54,324 nucleotides of DNA from Pseudomonadota bacterium (GCA_021845965.1 JAJZUZ010000006.1:3478-57801); one strand, 5' to 3'. Positions 1-10,001 are shown, numbered from the stretch's first letter. A program made the numbers and translations. The notes: generated from the sequence alone by a model not told the origin.

Positions 1-15
1 AACCCGCATGGATAT

Positions 16-92
16 TGGTCGGGGCGATACGATTCGAACGTACGACCCTCTGCTCCCAAAGCAGATGCGCTACCAGACTGCGCTACGCCCCG
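16..92 (-). tRNA. tRNA-Pro (anticodon TGG)
   Basis: The minus strand folds as a 77-nt tRNA. A 7-bp acceptor stem (CGGGGCG with CGCCCCG) is followed by a D-arm, an anticodon loop TTTGGGA with anticodon TGG at 56-58, and a T-arm with loop TTCGAAT. The 3' CCA is encoded in the DNA at 16-18. It decodes proline CCN codons. It lies upstream of aat in divergent orientation, with about 70 nt between them. All arms look intact. Confidence 0.97.
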
Positions 93-163
93 ACAAGCCG
101 CGTATTCTACCCGGGGGCCAGCGCCACCTCGTGCACGTGCCCCGCATGCGCTAAAGTTTTCAC

Positions 164-928
164 ATGCGCACGCGCCGTATCCCCCTCCCCTGGCTCGAAC
201 CTGGCGACGCCTTCCCCCCGGTCGAGCAGGCCTGGGCGCTCGACTCCGATGCGCCAGGCCTGCTGGCCGCTGGCGGCAGCCTGGACGTGGACACGCTGCA
301 ACAGGCCTACAGCCACGGCATCTTCCCCTGGTTCAGCGCCGGCCAGCCCATCCTGTGGTGGAGTCCCGACCCGCGCATGGTGCTCGAGGTGGGACGCTTT
401 CGCCTGCATCGGTCGCTGCGCAAGACCCTGCAGCGATTCCAATGCGATGCGAACTGTGAAATCCGTTTCGACTCGGCTTTCGAGCAGGTGATCCGGGCCT
501 GCGCCGGCAGTCCGCGTGAGGGTCAGAACGGAACCTGGATCGTGCCGGAGATGGTTCAGGCCTATAGCGACCTGCATCGCGCCGGCCACGCCCACAGCGT
601 GGAAACGTGGATCGATGGCCAGTTGGTCGGCGGGCTCTATTGCGTGGCGCTGGGCCGGGCGGTCTTTGGTGAATCCATGTTCGCGCGCGCCACCGACGCC
701 TCCAAGATTGCGCTGGCCGCGCTGGTGGCGTTCTGCCGCCATCACGGCATCGGGATGATCGACTGCCAGCAGAACACGCGGCATCTCGCCTCGCTGGGCG
801 CGCATGAGGTGCCGCGTGTGGACTTTTTGCGCCACATCGGGCGCGCTCAACTGCAACCGGCTCCGCGCTGGCAGTTCGACCCCCTATACTGGCGTGAACT
901 GACGACGGCCCCCGCGGAGTCAACGTGA
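164..928 (+). CDS. aat: Leucyl/phenylalanyl-tRNA--protein transferase
   Basis: This cytoplasmic enzyme transfers Leu or Phe from charged tRNA to proteins with N-terminal Arg or Lys, marking them for ClpAP by the N-end rule. The 254-residue product has the family signature: GLLAAGG near residue 32, then SHGIFPWF and WWSPDPR at about 50-70, and GGLYCVALG and FGESMF in the second half, followed by IDCQQ and HLASLGA. Length and motif order are normal. The ATG at 164 fits the family N-terminus. No clear Shine-Dalgarno precedes it, but TAAAGT at 152-157 could be a -10, which would leave almost no leader. The stop overlaps the GTG start of bpt, so the two N-end-rule enzymes are translationally coupled. 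Confidence 0.96.
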   Translation: MRTRRIPLPWLEPGDAFPPVEQAWALDSDAPGLLAAGGSLDVDTLQQAYSHGIFPWFSAGQPILWWSPDPRMVLEVGRFRLHRSLRKTLQRFQCDANCEIRFDSAFEQVIRACAGSPREGQNGTWIVPEMVQAYSDLHRAGHAHSVETWIDGQLVGGLYCVALGRAVFGESMFARATDASKIALAALVAFCRHHGIGMIDCQQNTRHLASLGAHEVPRVDFLRHIGRAQLQPAPRWQFDPLYWRELTTAPAEST

Positions 929-1704
929 CGCACCTCAAGGACCTGCCCCTCCAGAGCCTGCAGTTCTATGCCACGGCGCCCTATCCGTGCAGCTATCTGG
1001 GCGGCCGTCTCGCGCGCTCGCAGGTGGCCACGCCCAGCCACCTGATCAACAACTCCACCTACTCCGGACTGGTGGCCCAGGGCTTCCGGCGCAGCGGCAT
1101 GTTCACCTACCGCCCCCACTGCGATGGCTGCCAGGCCTGCATTCCGCTGCGCGTGCGGGTCCATGACTTCCAGCCCACGCGCAGCCAGCGCCGCGCGTGG
1201 AAGCAGCACCAGCACCTGCAGGCACGCGTCTCGCGCCTGTGCTTCATCCCCGAGCATTACCAGCTCTACCTGCGCTACCAGAACGGCCGCCATGCGGGCG
1301 GCGGCATGGACCAGGACAGCATCGACCAGTACACCCAGTTCCTGCTGCAAAGCAGGGTCAACTCACGCCTGGTGGAGTTCCGCGAGCCGGCGGCTGAAGG
1401 TGCCCTGGGCGCCCTGCGCATCGTCTCCGTGCTTGACGTCCTGGATGACGGCATCTCGGCGGTCTACACCTTTTACGATCCGGACGCGGAGGCCAGCTAC
1501 GGTACCTACAGCATCCTCTGGCAGATCGAACAGGCGCTGCATCTGGGGCTTGCGCATGTCTATCTGGGCTACTGGATCAGCAACAGCCCCAAGATGAACT
1601 ACAAGGCCCGCTTCGTTCCTCACGAGTTGCTGATGGGCGGGCAGTGGGTGGTTCCGCACGGGGACGCCGGTCACCACGAACCAGAGCGCGATTTCACGAG
1701 ATAA
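925..1704 (+). CDS. bpt: Aspartate/glutamate leucyltransferase (Bpt)
   Basis: Bpt transfers leucine to proteins starting with Asp or Glu and complements the substrate range of Aat. The 259-residue product has the ATE-type N-terminal region: PYPCSYL near residue 20, then [10 protein letters not shown], then [13 protein letters not shown] near 70 with the clustered cysteines of the family. The C-terminal half has YLGYWI and MNYKARF. The GTG start at 925 shares four bases with the aat stop (GTGA), which supports both this start and an aat-bpt operon. Nothing is truncated. Confidence 0.95.
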   Translation: MTHLKDLPLQSLQFYATAPYPCSYLGGRLARSQVATPSHLINNSTYSGLVAQGFRRSGMFTYRPHCDGCQACIPLRVRVHDFQPTRSQRRAWKQHQHLQARVSRLCFIPEHYQLYLRYQNGRHAGGGMDQDSIDQYTQFLLQSRVNSRLVEFREPAAEGALGALRIVSVLDVLDDGISAVYTFYDPDAEASYGTYSILWQIEQALHLGLAHVYLGYWISNSPKMNYKARFVPHELLMGGQWVVPHGDAGHHEPERDFTR

Positions 1705-1733
1705 AATAAGGGCACTGCTGCAGGAGAGTGCCC
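1702..1733 (+). promoter_or_regulatory. Candidate promoter and palindromic operator at the iclR-type gene
   Basis: TAAAAT at 1702-1707 is a plausible -10, though I see no convincing -35. A perfect 7-bp inverted repeat follows: GGGCACT at 1710-1716 and AGTGCCC at 1727-1733. The predicted transcription start falls inside it. The 10-nt loop contains the AGGAG ribosome site at 1722-1726, and the repeat ends one base before the ATG at 1735. It could be an autoregulatory operator, an RNA hairpin affecting initiation, or both. Confidence 0.5.
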
Positions 1734-1734
1734 G

Positions 1735-2526
1735 ATGAAGAAAAAAGATCCCGATGCCGTCACCACGCCCACCGTGCAGGTAATCGAGCGGATGTTCACG
1801 CTGATGGACGTGCTGGCTTCCCGCGAAGAAGCGATCTCGCTCAAGGAGATCAGCGAAAAGACCGGCCTGCACCCCTCCACCGCCCATCGCATCCTCAATG
1901 ACCTCGCCAGTGGCCGCTATGTTGATCGTCCACAACCGGGCACCTACCGGCTGGGCATGCGCCTGCTGGAACTGGGCAATCTGGTAAAGGCGCGCCTGAA
2001 CGTGCGCGATGCGGCCATCTCCCCGATGCGCGAGCTGCATCGCCAGATTCAGCAGCCGGTGAACCTCAGCATGCGCCAGGGCGACGAAATCGTCTACATC
2101 GAGCGCGCATACAGCGAACGCTCGGGCATGCAGGTGGTGCGCGCCATTGGCGGTCGCGCGCCGCTGCATCTGACCTCGGTGGGCAAGCTGTTTCTGGCGG
2201 CCGACGACCCTCAGCGTGTACGGTCCTATGCCACGCGCACCGGCCTCGCCGGCCATACCAAGAACAGCATCACCCAGCTGCCGGTCCTGGAGCGCGAGCT
2301 GACCAAGGTCCGCCAGTCTGGCGTGGCGCACGATGACGAAGAGCTGGAACTGGGCGTGCACTGCATGGCAGCCGGGATCCGCGACGATCAGGGCAAGCTG
2401 GTCGCGGGGCTGTCGATTTCAGCACCCACCGGCCGGCTGGACAAGGACTGGCTGCCCAAGCTGCAGACCATCGCCGACGAGATCTCGCGCATGCTGGGCT
2501 ACCAGCCGGGCGCCGAGAAACACTGA
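1735..2526 (+). CDS. IclR family transcriptional regulator
   Basis: The product is a 263-residue DNA-binding regulator. A winged helix-turn-helix occupies roughly residues 15-75, with ISLKEISEKTGLHPSTAHRIL as helices and YVDRPQPGTYRLG as the wing. A C-terminal effector-binding domain of GAF type follows; HLTSVGKLFLA near 145 and GLSISAPTGRL near 230 are typical IclR blocks. IclR proteins usually control catabolic operons in response to a small aromatic or organic acid. No such operon is adjacent, so target and ligand are unknown. The start is set by an AGGAG 8 nt upstream. The gene follows bpt by 30 nt but has its own possible promoter and an inverted repeat over its start. Confidence 0.93.
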   Translation: MKKKDPDAVTTPTVQVIERMFTLMDVLASREEAISLKEISEKTGLHPSTAHRILNDLASGRYVDRPQPGTYRLGMRLLELGNLVKARLNVRDAAISPMRELHRQIQQPVNLSMRQGDEIVYIERAYSERSGMQVVRAIGGRAPLHLTSVGKLFLAADDPQRVRSYATRTGLAGHTKNSITQLPVLERELTKVRQSGVAHDDEELELGVHCMAAGIRDDQGKLVAGLSISAPTGRLDKDWLPKLQTIADEISRMLGYQPGAEKH

Positions 2527-2546
2527 GAGGCGCCGCAGCGCCTCTC
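2525..2546. terminator. Convergent hairpin between the iclR-type gene and pbpG
   Basis: GAGAGGCGC (2525-2533) pairs perfectly with GCGCCTCTC (2538-2546) around a CGCA tetraloop. It starts inside the iclR-type stop codon and lies between two convergent genes. There is no clean T-run on either side, so it is a strong hairpin but an atypical intrinsic terminator. Confidence 0.55.
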
Positions 2547-2564
2547 CTTCGATCCAGCCGACCC

Positions 2565-3602
2565 TCAGAAGAAGACCGGCGACCTGGCGTCAGCCTGGTT
2601 CTGGGTGACGGGCACCGGCGCCTTGGCGGGGATGGTTTCCACCCAGCGACGCACACGTTCGGCATCACCCAGGCGGCTGAGCTTGCCGGCCGAATCCAGG
2701 AAGACCATGATCAGCTTGCGTCCCGCCACCTTGGCCTGCATGACCAGGCACTGGCCCGCCTCCGAGATGTAGCCGGTCTTCTGCAGACCGATCTCCCAGG
2801 TCGGGTTACGCACCAGACGGTTGGTGTTGTTGAACATCAGCTTGCGGCGACCCACAGCCACCTGATAGGCCGGCGACGTGGAGAACTCGCGCAGCAAGGG
2901 ATCTTCAGAAGCCACGTCTACCAGCAGCGCCAGGTCACGCGCGCTCGATTTGTTCTTGCTGGACAGACCCGTGGGTTCCACATACCGGGTATCGCTCATG
3001 CCCAGCAGCTGGGCCTTGGCATTCATCATCTCGACAAACACCTGCAGGCCGCCCGGGTAGGTACGACCCAGCGCATGCGCGGCGCGGTTTTCGCTGGCCA
3101 TCAGGGCCAGATGCAGCAACTCGCCGCGGCTCAGGGTCGTGCCGACGCGCAGGCGCGAACTGCTGAACTTCTCCGTGTCGACATCGTCCTGCGTGATGGT
3201 GATCATTTCGTCCAGCGACAGCTCGGCCTCGCTGACGAGCAGACCCGTCATCAGCTTGGTAAGGGACGCAATCGGCAGCACCGCATCTTCGTTCTTGCTG
3301 AGCAGGACCTCCTGGGTCTCCTGATCGACCACGAAGGCGACGCTGGAGCGCAGCGACAGCGGATCGGACACATTGTGCAGACCGGCTTTCATGCCATCCG
3401 AAGGACGTGCAGCGCGCACGTAGCGCGCCGCTGGGCGTCTTACATAAGCACGACGCTTCGCGTCGTAACTCGCCCTGGCTACCGGGCGCTTGGCACTGGC
3501 TTGCCCTTCCGGGCCGGCCATGGCGCTGGAATGAACAGCGACACCGAACAGCACCGCCAACGCTGCCGCCCAACCCGCGAAATATCGATGCAAATGGTTC
3601 AC
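2565..3602 (-). CDS. pbpG: D-alanyl-D-alanine endopeptidase (PBP7-like, peptidase S11)
   Basis: A low-molecular-weight penicillin-binding protein that cleaves D-Ala-mDAP cross-links in periplasmic peptidoglycan. All three active-site motifs of the S11 serine peptidases are present: SLTK near residue 110 (nucleophile Ser), SEN near 170 and KTG near 275. The N-terminus has a signal peptide (hydrophobic WAAALAVLFGVAV ending near AMA), followed by a basic linker. The 345-residue length suits the PBP7 group, which lacks the C-terminal amphipathic anchor of PBP5. Translation probably begins at GTG 3602. The gene lies downstream of leuA, but a hairpin with a T-rich tail separates them, so it likely has its own promoter. 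Confidence 0.92.
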   Translation of the reverse strand: MNHLHRYFAGWAAALAVLFGVAVHSSAMAGPEGQASAKRPVARASYDAKRRAYVRRPAARYVRAARPSDGMKAGLHNVSDPLSLRSSVAFVVDQETQEVLLSKNEDAVLPIASLTKLMTGLLVSEAELSLDEMITITQDDVDTEKFSSSRLRVGTTLSRGELLHLALMASENRAAHALGRTYPGGLQVFVEMMNAKAQLLGMSDTRYVEPTGLSSKNKSSARDLALLVDVASEDPLLREFSTSPAYQVAVGRRKLMFNNTNRLVRNPTWEIGLQKTGYISEAGQCLVMQAKVAGRKLIMVFLDSAGKLSRLGDAERVRRWVETIPAKAPVPVTQNQADARSPVFF

Positions 3603-3620
3603 CAGTCCAACCTTGCCGAA

Positions 3621-3653
3621 AGAAAAGGAGATGCCATCACTACCATGGCATCT
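3621..3653 (-). terminator. Intrinsic terminator after leuA / in the pbpG leader
   Basis: On the minus strand AGATGCCAT pairs with ATGGCATCT (9 bp, 7-nt loop) and is followed by CC and TTTTCTTT. It lies about 90 nt after the leuA stop and about 20 nt before the pbpG start. Termination of leuA is the simple reading. Control within the pbpG leader is possible. Confidence 0.7.
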
Positions 3654-3742
3654 GTTACAACAAGGTTAACCCAAAATGTGACGTTTAATCAAGCACTTGT
3701 GTGGTTTTTCTAAACAATCACTTACACCTTTACGTAGTAACC

Positions 3743-5281
3743 CTAGCCCTGCGCAGCCACCCGGTCCGCTTTGCTGTGCAACTTGTTGAGGGCACTCAGG
3801 TAGGCCTTGGCGGATGCCACCACGATGTCCGGATCGGCGCCGACACCGTTGACCACCCGACCGCTGTGCTGCAGCCGCACCGTGACCTCGCCCTGGCTCT
3901 CCGTCGAGCCGCTGATGGCATTGACGGAATACAGCACCATCTCGGCGCCGCTCTTGACGTGCGACTCGATGGCCTTCAGTGAGGCATCAACCGGGCCATT
4001 GCCGTCCGCCGCGCCATGCACCTCCTTGCCTTCAACCGTGAAGACGATGGCAGCGTGCGGCCGCTCCCCGGTCTCGCTGTGTTGCGCCAGCGAGACAAAG
4101 CCGTATTGCTCCTTCTCGCTCGTGACGCTCTCATCACTCACCAGGGCCAGGATGTCCTCGTCAAAGATCTCGCTCTTGCGATCAGCGAGCTCCTTGAACT
4201 TGGCAAAAGCCGTGTTGATCTCGGTCTCGGAATCCATCTCGATGCCCAGCTCCTGCAGACGTTGCTTGAACGCGTTGCGGCCGGAGAGCTTGCCCAGCAC
4301 GATCTTGTTGGCGCTCCAGCCCACGTCTTCGGCGCGCATGATCTCGTAGGTATCACGCGCCTTCAGCACGCCATCTTGGTGAATGCCGGACGCGTGGGCA
4401 AAAGCATTCGCCCCCACCACGGCCTTGTTGGGCTGCACCACGAATCCGGTGGTCTGGCTGACCATGCGGCTGGCCGGCACGATCTGCGAGGTGTCGATGC
4501 CGACGTCCAGCCCGAAGTAGTCGCGCCGCGTCCTCACGGCCATCACGATTTCCTCGAGGCTGCAGTTGCCAGCGCGCTCGCCCAGGCCGTTGATGGTGCA
4601 TTCCACCTGGCGGGCGCCACCAATCTTCACGCCGGCGAGGGAGTTGGCCACGGCCATGCCCAGGTCGTTGTGGCAATGCACGGACCAGACGGCCTTGTCG
4701 GAGTTGGGCACGCGCTCGCGCAGCGTCTTGATGAAATTGCCGTAGAGCTCGGGAATGGCGTAACCCACCGTGTCGGGGATATTGATGGTGGTAGCCCCCT
4801 CCTTGATCACCGCCTCGACCACGCGGCACAGGAAATCCATCTCGCTGCGATAGCCGTCCTCGGCACTGAACTCGACATCCGCCACCTGGTTGCGGGCGAA
4901 GCGCACGGCCAGCTTGGCCTGCTCCAGCACCTGCTCGGGGGTCATGCGCAGCTTTTTCTCCATGTGCAGCGGCGAGGTGGCAATGAAGGTGTGGATGCGG
5001 GCGCGGTTGGCGCTCTTGAGCGCCTCCGCGGCACGCGAGATGTCACGGTCGTTGGCACGCGACAGCGAACAGATCGTGGAGTCCTTGATCGCATTGGCGA
5101 TTGACTGCACTGCCTCGAAGTCACCGTTGGAGCTGGCAGCAAAGCCGGCCTCGATGACGTCCACCTTCAGGCGCTCGAGCTGGCGGGCGATGCGCAGCTT
5201 CTCGTCCTTGGTCATGGAAGCGCCGGGCGACTGCTCGCCATCGCGCAAGGTGGTGTCGAAAATGATCAGTTTGTCAGCCAT
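3743..5281 (-). CDS. leuA: 2-isopropylmalate synthase
   Basis: Catalyses the first committed step of leucine synthesis: acetyl-CoA plus 2-oxoisovalerate to 2-isopropylmalate. The 512-residue protein begins with the TIM-barrel signature [13 protein letters not shown] near residue 9. [13 protein letters not shown] near 200 holds the metal-binding histidines, and [13 protein letters not shown] follows near 230. The C-terminal quarter (after about 390) is the LeuA allosteric domain, where leucine feedback acts. Length is normal for the short LeuA class. The gene is monocistronic, between pssA and pbpG, and is preceded by a leader peptide and terminator that point to leucine-controlled attenuation. 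The 2-oxoisovalerate substrate comes from the ilv genes just upstream on the same strand. Confidence 0.97.
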   Translation of the reverse strand: MADKLIIFDTTLRDGEQSPGASMTKDEKLRIARQLERLKVDVIEAGFAASSNGDFEAVQSIANAIKDSTICSLSRANDRDISRAAEALKSANRARIHTFIATSPLHMEKKLRMTPEQVLEQAKLAVRFARNQVADVEFSAEDGYRSEMDFLCRVVEAVIKEGATTINIPDTVGYAIPELYGNFIKTLRERVPNSDKAVWSVHCHNDLGMAVANSLAGVKIGGARQVECTINGLGERAGNCSLEEIVMAVRTRRDYFGLDVGIDTSQIVPASRMVSQTTGFVVQPNKAVVGANAFAHASGIHQDGVLKARDTYEIMRAEDVGWSANKIVLGKLSGRNAFKQRLQELGIEMDSETEINTAFAKFKELADRKSEIFDEDILALVSDESVTSEKEQYGFVSLAQHSETGERPHAAIVFTVEGKEVHGAADGNGPVDASLKAIESHVKSGAEMVLYSVNAISGSTESQGEVTVRLQHSGRVVNGVGADPDIVVASAKAYLSALNKLHSKADRVAAQG

Positions 5282-5320
5282 TTCATGCTCCTGTTCGCCC
5301 GCAGGTTCAAAAGAACTTCC

Positions 5321-5358
5321 TAAAACAAAAGGCCCGCTGCGGGTGCATACGGGCCTTT
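5321..5358 (-). terminator. leuA attenuator terminator
   Basis: On the minus strand AAAGGCCCG (5358-5350) pairs with CGGGCCTTT (5336-5328), a 9-bp stem followed by TGTTTT. It sits between the leader peptide and leuA, where a leader terminator is expected. The 5' arm GCCCGT can instead pair with ACGGGC in the 3' part of the leader peptide reading frame (about 5393-5388), a candidate antiterminator that would be free when ribosomes stall on the leucine codons. Confidence 0.85.
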
Positions 5359-5376
5359 GTAAGGAATGTGCGCGCG

Positions 5377-5433
5377 CTACCGATTCCGCCCGTGTTGGCG
5401 TAGCAGAAGTAGCGTTAGCGCAAAGAAATTCAT
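5377..5433 (-). CDS. leuL: leuA leader peptide (attenuation)
   Basis: This is an 18-codon reading frame, [18 protein letters not shown], ending in TAG. Five of its 18 codons are leucine, four of them consecutive. Three are CTA, which should be rare in this GC-rich genome. A terminator hairpin begins about 19 nt after the stop and leuA about 96 nt after it. This matches classic ribosome-mediated attenuation: scarce charged tRNA-Leu stalls the ribosome and prevents terminator formation. The ATG has no Shine-Dalgarno. An extended -10 element ends 6 nt upstream, so the transcript may start at the ATG itself. The peptide is a sensor and needs no function of its own. Confidence 0.85.
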   Translation of the reverse strand: MNFFALTLLLLRQHGRNR

Positions 5434-5439
5434 GCCGTC

Positions 5440-5448
5440 AATGTAGCA
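5440..5448 (-). promoter_or_regulatory. Candidate extended -10 of the leuL-leuA promoter
   Basis: The minus strand reads TGC followed by TACATT (5445-5440), an extended -10 form. A transcription start 6-7 nt downstream would coincide with the A of the leuL ATG. No good -35 is visible at 17 nt spacing, which extended -10 promoters tolerate. The position is inferred. Confidence 0.5.
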
Positions 5449-5488
5449 CAAATATGTGCGGCATCGATAGACGATCGCCATTCGCCCC

Positions 5489-6304
5489 TTAGTGATGCAG
5501 GCCACGCTCCTCCGGCTCATCCTTGGAGGTGCTGATCACGCTGACCGGCTGCCCCTTGAGCTTGCGCCAGACATAGACCACATAGCCGCTCAGGCCGTAG
5601 AGCACGAAGGCGCCAAACAATACGCTGGCGGGATCGATGGTGATCACGGCAAAGCCCAGCACGATCAGAATGACCACGGCAAAGGGCACGCTCTTCTTCA
5701 TGCTCAGGTCCTTGAAGCTGTAGAAGGGCACATTGCTGACCATCGTCAGCCCGGCGTAGAGCGCCAGCGCAAACATGATCCAGGGCACCCTGGCGCCCGC
5801 CACCTCGAAGTCGGTCATGATCCAGATGAAGCCGGTGACCAGCGCGGCGGCCGCCGGCGAGGGCAGGCCCTGGAAATAGCGCTTATCCACCACGGCCGTG
5901 TTCACGTTGAAACGGGCCAGCCGCAAGGCGGCGCAGGCACAGTAGACGAACGCCGCCACCCAGCCCCAGCGCCCCAGCCCCTTGAGCGCCCATTCATAGG
6001 CAATCAGCGCCGGCGCAGCACCAAAGGACACCATGTCCGAGAGCGAATCCATCTGCTCGCCAAAGGCGCTCTGCGTGTTCGTCATGCGCGCGACCCGTCC
6101 GTCCAGGCTGTCCAGCACCATGGCGCAGAACACCCCGATCGCCGCCAGGTCGAACCGGCCGTTCATGGCCATCACAATGGCATAGAAGCCGCCAAACAAG
6201 GCCGCGAGCGTGAAAAGGTTGGGGAGGACATAGATGCCCTTGCGGCGCTTGCGCACCACCACGGCTTCCTGTTCACCGGGACGCGACTCTGCACCATCAT
6301 GCAT
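5489..6304 (-). CDS. pssA: CDP-diacylglycerol--serine O-phosphatidyltransferase
   Basis: A membrane enzyme making phosphatidylserine from CDP-diacylglycerol and L-serine, the first step to phosphatidylethanolamine. The 271-residue protein has the CDP-alcohol phosphotransferase signature DGRVAR followed by GEQMDSLSD, near residues 68-88, with all the acidic metal-binding residues. A basic cytoplasmic N-terminus (about residues 1-25) precedes multiple hydrophobic helices. This is the PssA type II family, not the soluble E. coli enzyme. It lies between ilvC and leuA on the same strand. A strong terminator after ilvC means it probably starts its own transcript. Confidence 0.95.
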   Translation of the reverse strand: MHDGAESRPGEQEAVVVRKRRKGIYVLPNLFTLAALFGGFYAIVMAMNGRFDLAAIGVFCAMVLDSLDGRVARMTNTQSAFGEQMDSLSDMVSFGAAPALIAYEWALKGLGRWGWVAAFVYCACAALRLARFNVNTAVVDKRYFQGLPSPAAAALVTGFIWIMTDFEVAGARVPWIMFALALYAGLTMVSNVPFYSFKDLSMKKSVPFAVVILIVLGFAVITIDPASVLFGAFVLYGLSGYVVYVWRKLKGQPVSVISTSKDEPEERGLHH

Positions 6305-6388
6305 GCTGCACCTCCGCCACGTATCGACCCACGGCCAAAACCAGAATTCGAGTATCCATGAGCTGAAGTGTAAGCCAGCGCATGACCG

Positions 6389-6416
6389 AAAAAAAAGGCC
6401 ACGCGAGGGTGGCCTT
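6389..6416 (-). terminator. Intrinsic terminator of the ilvBHC operon
   Basis: On the minus strand AAGGCCAC (6416-6409) pairs with GTGGCCTT (6402-6395) around a 6-nt loop, followed by an unbroken run of eight T. It begins about 20 nt after the ilvC stop. This is a textbook rho-independent terminator. Confidence 0.93.
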
Positions 6417-6436
6417 GTATTGAGCGCGAACGCGGA

Positions 6437-7462
<1,026 letters not shown>

Positions 7463-7479
7463 CTAGGTAAAACTTGTGT

Positions 7480-7971
7480 TCAGACGCGCAGGATGCGCTC
7501 GCCGCGGCCGACGCCGCTGCTGCCGGTGCGCACCGTCTCGAGGATGGCCGTGCGATCGATGGCTTCCAGGAAGGCGTCGTTCTTGCTATGGTCGCCCGTC
7601 ATCTCGATGGTGTAGCTCTTGTCCGTGACGTCGATGATACGACCGCGGAAGATGTCGGCCATGCGCTTCATCTCCTCGCGCTCCTTGCCGACGGCACGCA
7701 CCTTGACCATCATGAGCTCGCGCTCGATGTAGGCGCCTTCCGTGAGATCCACGACCTTGACCACTTCGATCAGGCGGTTCAGGTGCTTGGTGATCTGCTC
7801 GATCACGTCATCGGAGCCCGTGGTCTGAATGGTCATGCGCGAGAGGCTCGGGTCCTCGGTCGGCGCCACGGTCAGGGACTCGATGTTGTAGCCACGGGCC
7901 GAAAAAAGGCCCACCACGCGCGACAGGGCGCCGGGTTCATTTTCAAGCAGAACAGCAATGATGTGTTTCAT
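7480..7971 (-). CDS. ilvH: Acetolactate synthase small (regulatory) subunit
   Basis: This regulatory subunit of acetohydroxyacid synthase binds valine for feedback inhibition and activates the large subunit. The 163-residue product starts with an ACT domain (MKHIIAVLLENEPGALSRVVGLFSARGYNIESL, broken here by position only) and continues with a second ferredoxin-like domain carrying RELMMVKV near 87. Length is typical of IlvH/IlvN. It follows ilvB by about 100 nt and precedes ilvC by 26 nt, so the three genes form one operon. Confidence 0.96.
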   Translation of the reverse strand: MKHIIAVLLENEPGALSRVVGLFSARGYNIESLTVAPTEDPSLSRMTIQTTGSDDVIEQITKHLNRLIEVVKVVDLTEGAYIERELMMVKVRAVGKEREEMKRMADIFRGRIIDVTDKSYTIEMTGDHSKNDAFLEAIDRTAILETVRTGSSGVGRGERILRV

Positions 7972-7996
7972 GTGATTCCTCTTTTCGTCGCCCTCC

Positions 7997-8018
7997 CCCG
8001 CACACGGTAATGCGCGGG
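7997..8018 (-). other. Hairpin in the ilvB-ilvH spacer
   Basis: CCCGCGCA (8018-8011) pairs with TGTGCGGG (8004-7997), 8 bp with one G-T, around a 6-nt loop. It has no T-run, so it is unlikely to terminate. It lies 26 nt before the ilvH start and could mark an RNA processing or stability site that sets the ratio of the two subunits. Confidence 0.4.
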
Positions 8019-8071
8019 CTCGGCGAACAATAGATTCGTCTTCGGTTTGTTTGAGCGGAATCGAGTGAACC

Positions 8072-9850
8072 TTACAGGTCCTCGGATCCCAGCAGCATTT
8101 CAGTGATGCCCTTGCCGGCCTGCACCATCGGGAACACGTTCTCCGTGGGATCGGTGCGGAAGTCCAGGAACACGGTGCGGTCCTTGAGCTTGCGCGCCTC
8201 GCGCAGCGCCGGCTCGACGTCCTGCGGTCGCTCGATCAGCATGCCGACGTGACCGTAGGCCTCGGCCAGCTTGACGAAGTTCGGCAGCGCGTCCATGTAG
8301 CTGTGACTGTAGCGGCCGGAGTATTCGATCTCCTGCCACTGGCGCACCATGCCCAGGTAGCGGTTGTTCAGCGACAGCACCTTGATCGGCGTGTTGTACT
8401 GCAGGCAGGTGGAGAGCTCCTGGATGCACATCTGCACCGAACCTTCGCCCGTCACGCAGAACACTTCACTCTCAGGCTTGGCCAGCTTCACGCCCATGGC
8501 GTAGGGGATGCCCACGCCCATGGTGCCCAGGCCGCCGGAGTTCAGCCAGCGGCGCGGCTCGTCGAACTTGTAGTACTGCGCCGCCCACATCTGGTGCTGG
8601 CCGACGTCGGACGTGATGTACACGTCGTCGTTGCGCGTCATGTTCCACAGCGTCTCGATCACGAACTGCGGCTTGATGACGTCCTTGTTGGCACGGTCGT
8701 ACTTCAGGCAGTCGCGCTTGCGCCAGCCTTCGATCGCTTCCCACCAGGCGCCCAGGGCGTTGGCATCGGGCTTGACCGGGCTTTCCTTGATCATGGCGAT
8801 CATCTCGGTCAGCACATCCTTGACGTCGCCCACGATCGGAATATCGACCTTGACGCGCTTGGAGATGCTCGACGGATCAATGTCGATGTGGATGATCTTG
8901 CGCTCGATCTGCGAGAAGTGCTTGGGATTGCCAATGACGCGATCGTCAAAACGTGCGCCAACCGCCAGCAGCACGTCGCAGTTCTGCATGGCGTTGTTGG
9001 CCTCGATGGTGCCGTGCATGCCCAGCATGCCCAGGAACTTGCGATCGGTGGCCGGGTAGGCGCCCAGCCCCATCAGGGTGTTGGTGACGGGATAACCCAG
9101 CATGTCGACCAGCGTGCGCAGCTCGGCCGTGGCATTGCCCAGCAGCACGCCGCCGCCGGTGTAGATGTAGGGGCGCTTGGCCGTCAGCAGCAGTTGCAGC
9201 GCCTTGCGAATCTGGCCCGCATGCCCCTTGCGCACCGGGTTATAGGAGCGCATGACCACCTCTTCCGGGTAGCCGGCATAGGGCACCTTCTTGAAGGAGA
9301 CATCCTTCGGAATGTCCACCACGACCGGACCGGGACGGCCGCTGCGGGCGATGTGGAAGGCCTTCTTCAGGGTCTCGGCCAGATCGTTCGCATCCTTGAC
9401 CAGGAAGTTGTGCTTGACGATGGGACGGGTAATGCCCACGGTATCGCATTCCTGGAAGGCATCCAGACCGATCGCAGCGGTGGGCACCTGACCGGTGATG
9501 ATCACCATCGGGATGCTGTCCATATAGGCGGTAGCGATACCGGTGATGGCATTGGTCACACCGGGGCCGGAGGTCACCAGCGCGACGCCGACGTCGCCGG
9601 TGGCGCGGGCATAGCCATCGGCCGCATGTACGGCCGCCTGCTCGTGGCGCACCAGGATGTGCTGAATGCTGTCCTGCTTGTACAGCGCGTCGTAGATGTG
9701 GAGGACGGCACCGCCAGGATAGCCCCAGAGGTACTTGACGCCTTCGGCCTGCAGGGCCTTGACCATGATCTCGGCGCCACGCAGTTCTTCGGTCTGGCCA
9801 CCCGCAGTCGCGGCCGCGGCAGACGTGATTTCAGCCTTGGAAATTTCCAT
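8072..9850 (-). CDS. ilvB: Acetolactate synthase large (catalytic) subunit, biosynthetic
   Basis: A thiamine-diphosphate and FAD enzyme joining two pyruvates, or pyruvate and 2-oxobutyrate. The 592-residue product has the N-terminal Pyr domain (GAEIMVKAL, then [14 protein letters not shown] near 42, with catalytic Glu in [17 protein letters not shown] near 70). The FAD-associated central domain and a C-terminal ThDP-binding domain follow, the latter with [13 protein letters not shown] near 467 and [13 protein letters not shown] near 495. The first 20 residues are an Ala/Thr-rich extension. As first gene of ilvBHC it is divergent from the sigma-factor operon, with about 285 nt between the two starts. 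Confidence 0.97.
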   Translation of the reverse strand: MEISKAEITSAAAATAGGQTEELRGAEIMVKALQAEGVKYLWGYPGGAVLHIYDALYKQDSIQHILVRHEQAAVHAADGYARATGDVGVALVTSGPGVTNAITGIATAYMDSIPMVIITGQVPTAAIGLDAFQECDTVGITRPIVKHNFLVKDANDLAETLKKAFHIARSGRPGPVVVDIPKDVSFKKVPYAGYPEEVVMRSYNPVRKGHAGQIRKALQLLLTAKRPYIYTGGGVLLGNATAELRTLVDMLGYPVTNTLMGLGAYPATDRKFLGMLGMHGTIEANNAMQNCDVLLAVGARFDDRVIGNPKHFSQIERKIIHIDIDPSSISKRVKVDIPIVGDVKDVLTEMIAMIKESPVKPDANALGAWWEAIEGWRKRDCLKYDRANKDVIKPQFVIETLWNMTRNDDVYITSDVGQHQMWAAQYYKFDEPRRWLNSGGLGTMGVGIPYAMGVKLAKPESEVFCVTGEGSVQMCIQELSTCLQYNTPIKVLSLNNRYLGMVRQWQEIEYSGRYSHSYMDALPNFVKLAEAYGHVGMLIERPQDVEPALREARKLKDRTVFLDFRTDPTENVFPMVQAGKGITEMLLGSEDL

Positions 9851-10001
9851 GATGAACCTTTGTGAATTTCTCTAACGAAAAACCTAGGGTGCTCCTTCGC
9901 AAACGCTTGTGGCATCGCGTCGGAACTTGAGATCAAGGACATGGGCGCCAAGGATAGCCGCGCCGGACCGTGACCCGTTTGCTTTGATTTGTGCAAGCCG
10001 C

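Noticed and set aside
3407-3742. Plus-strand frames opposite pbpG and its leader as a small gene
   Set aside because: They have no ribosome site, no recognisable product and lie antisense to a gene with complete active-site motifs.
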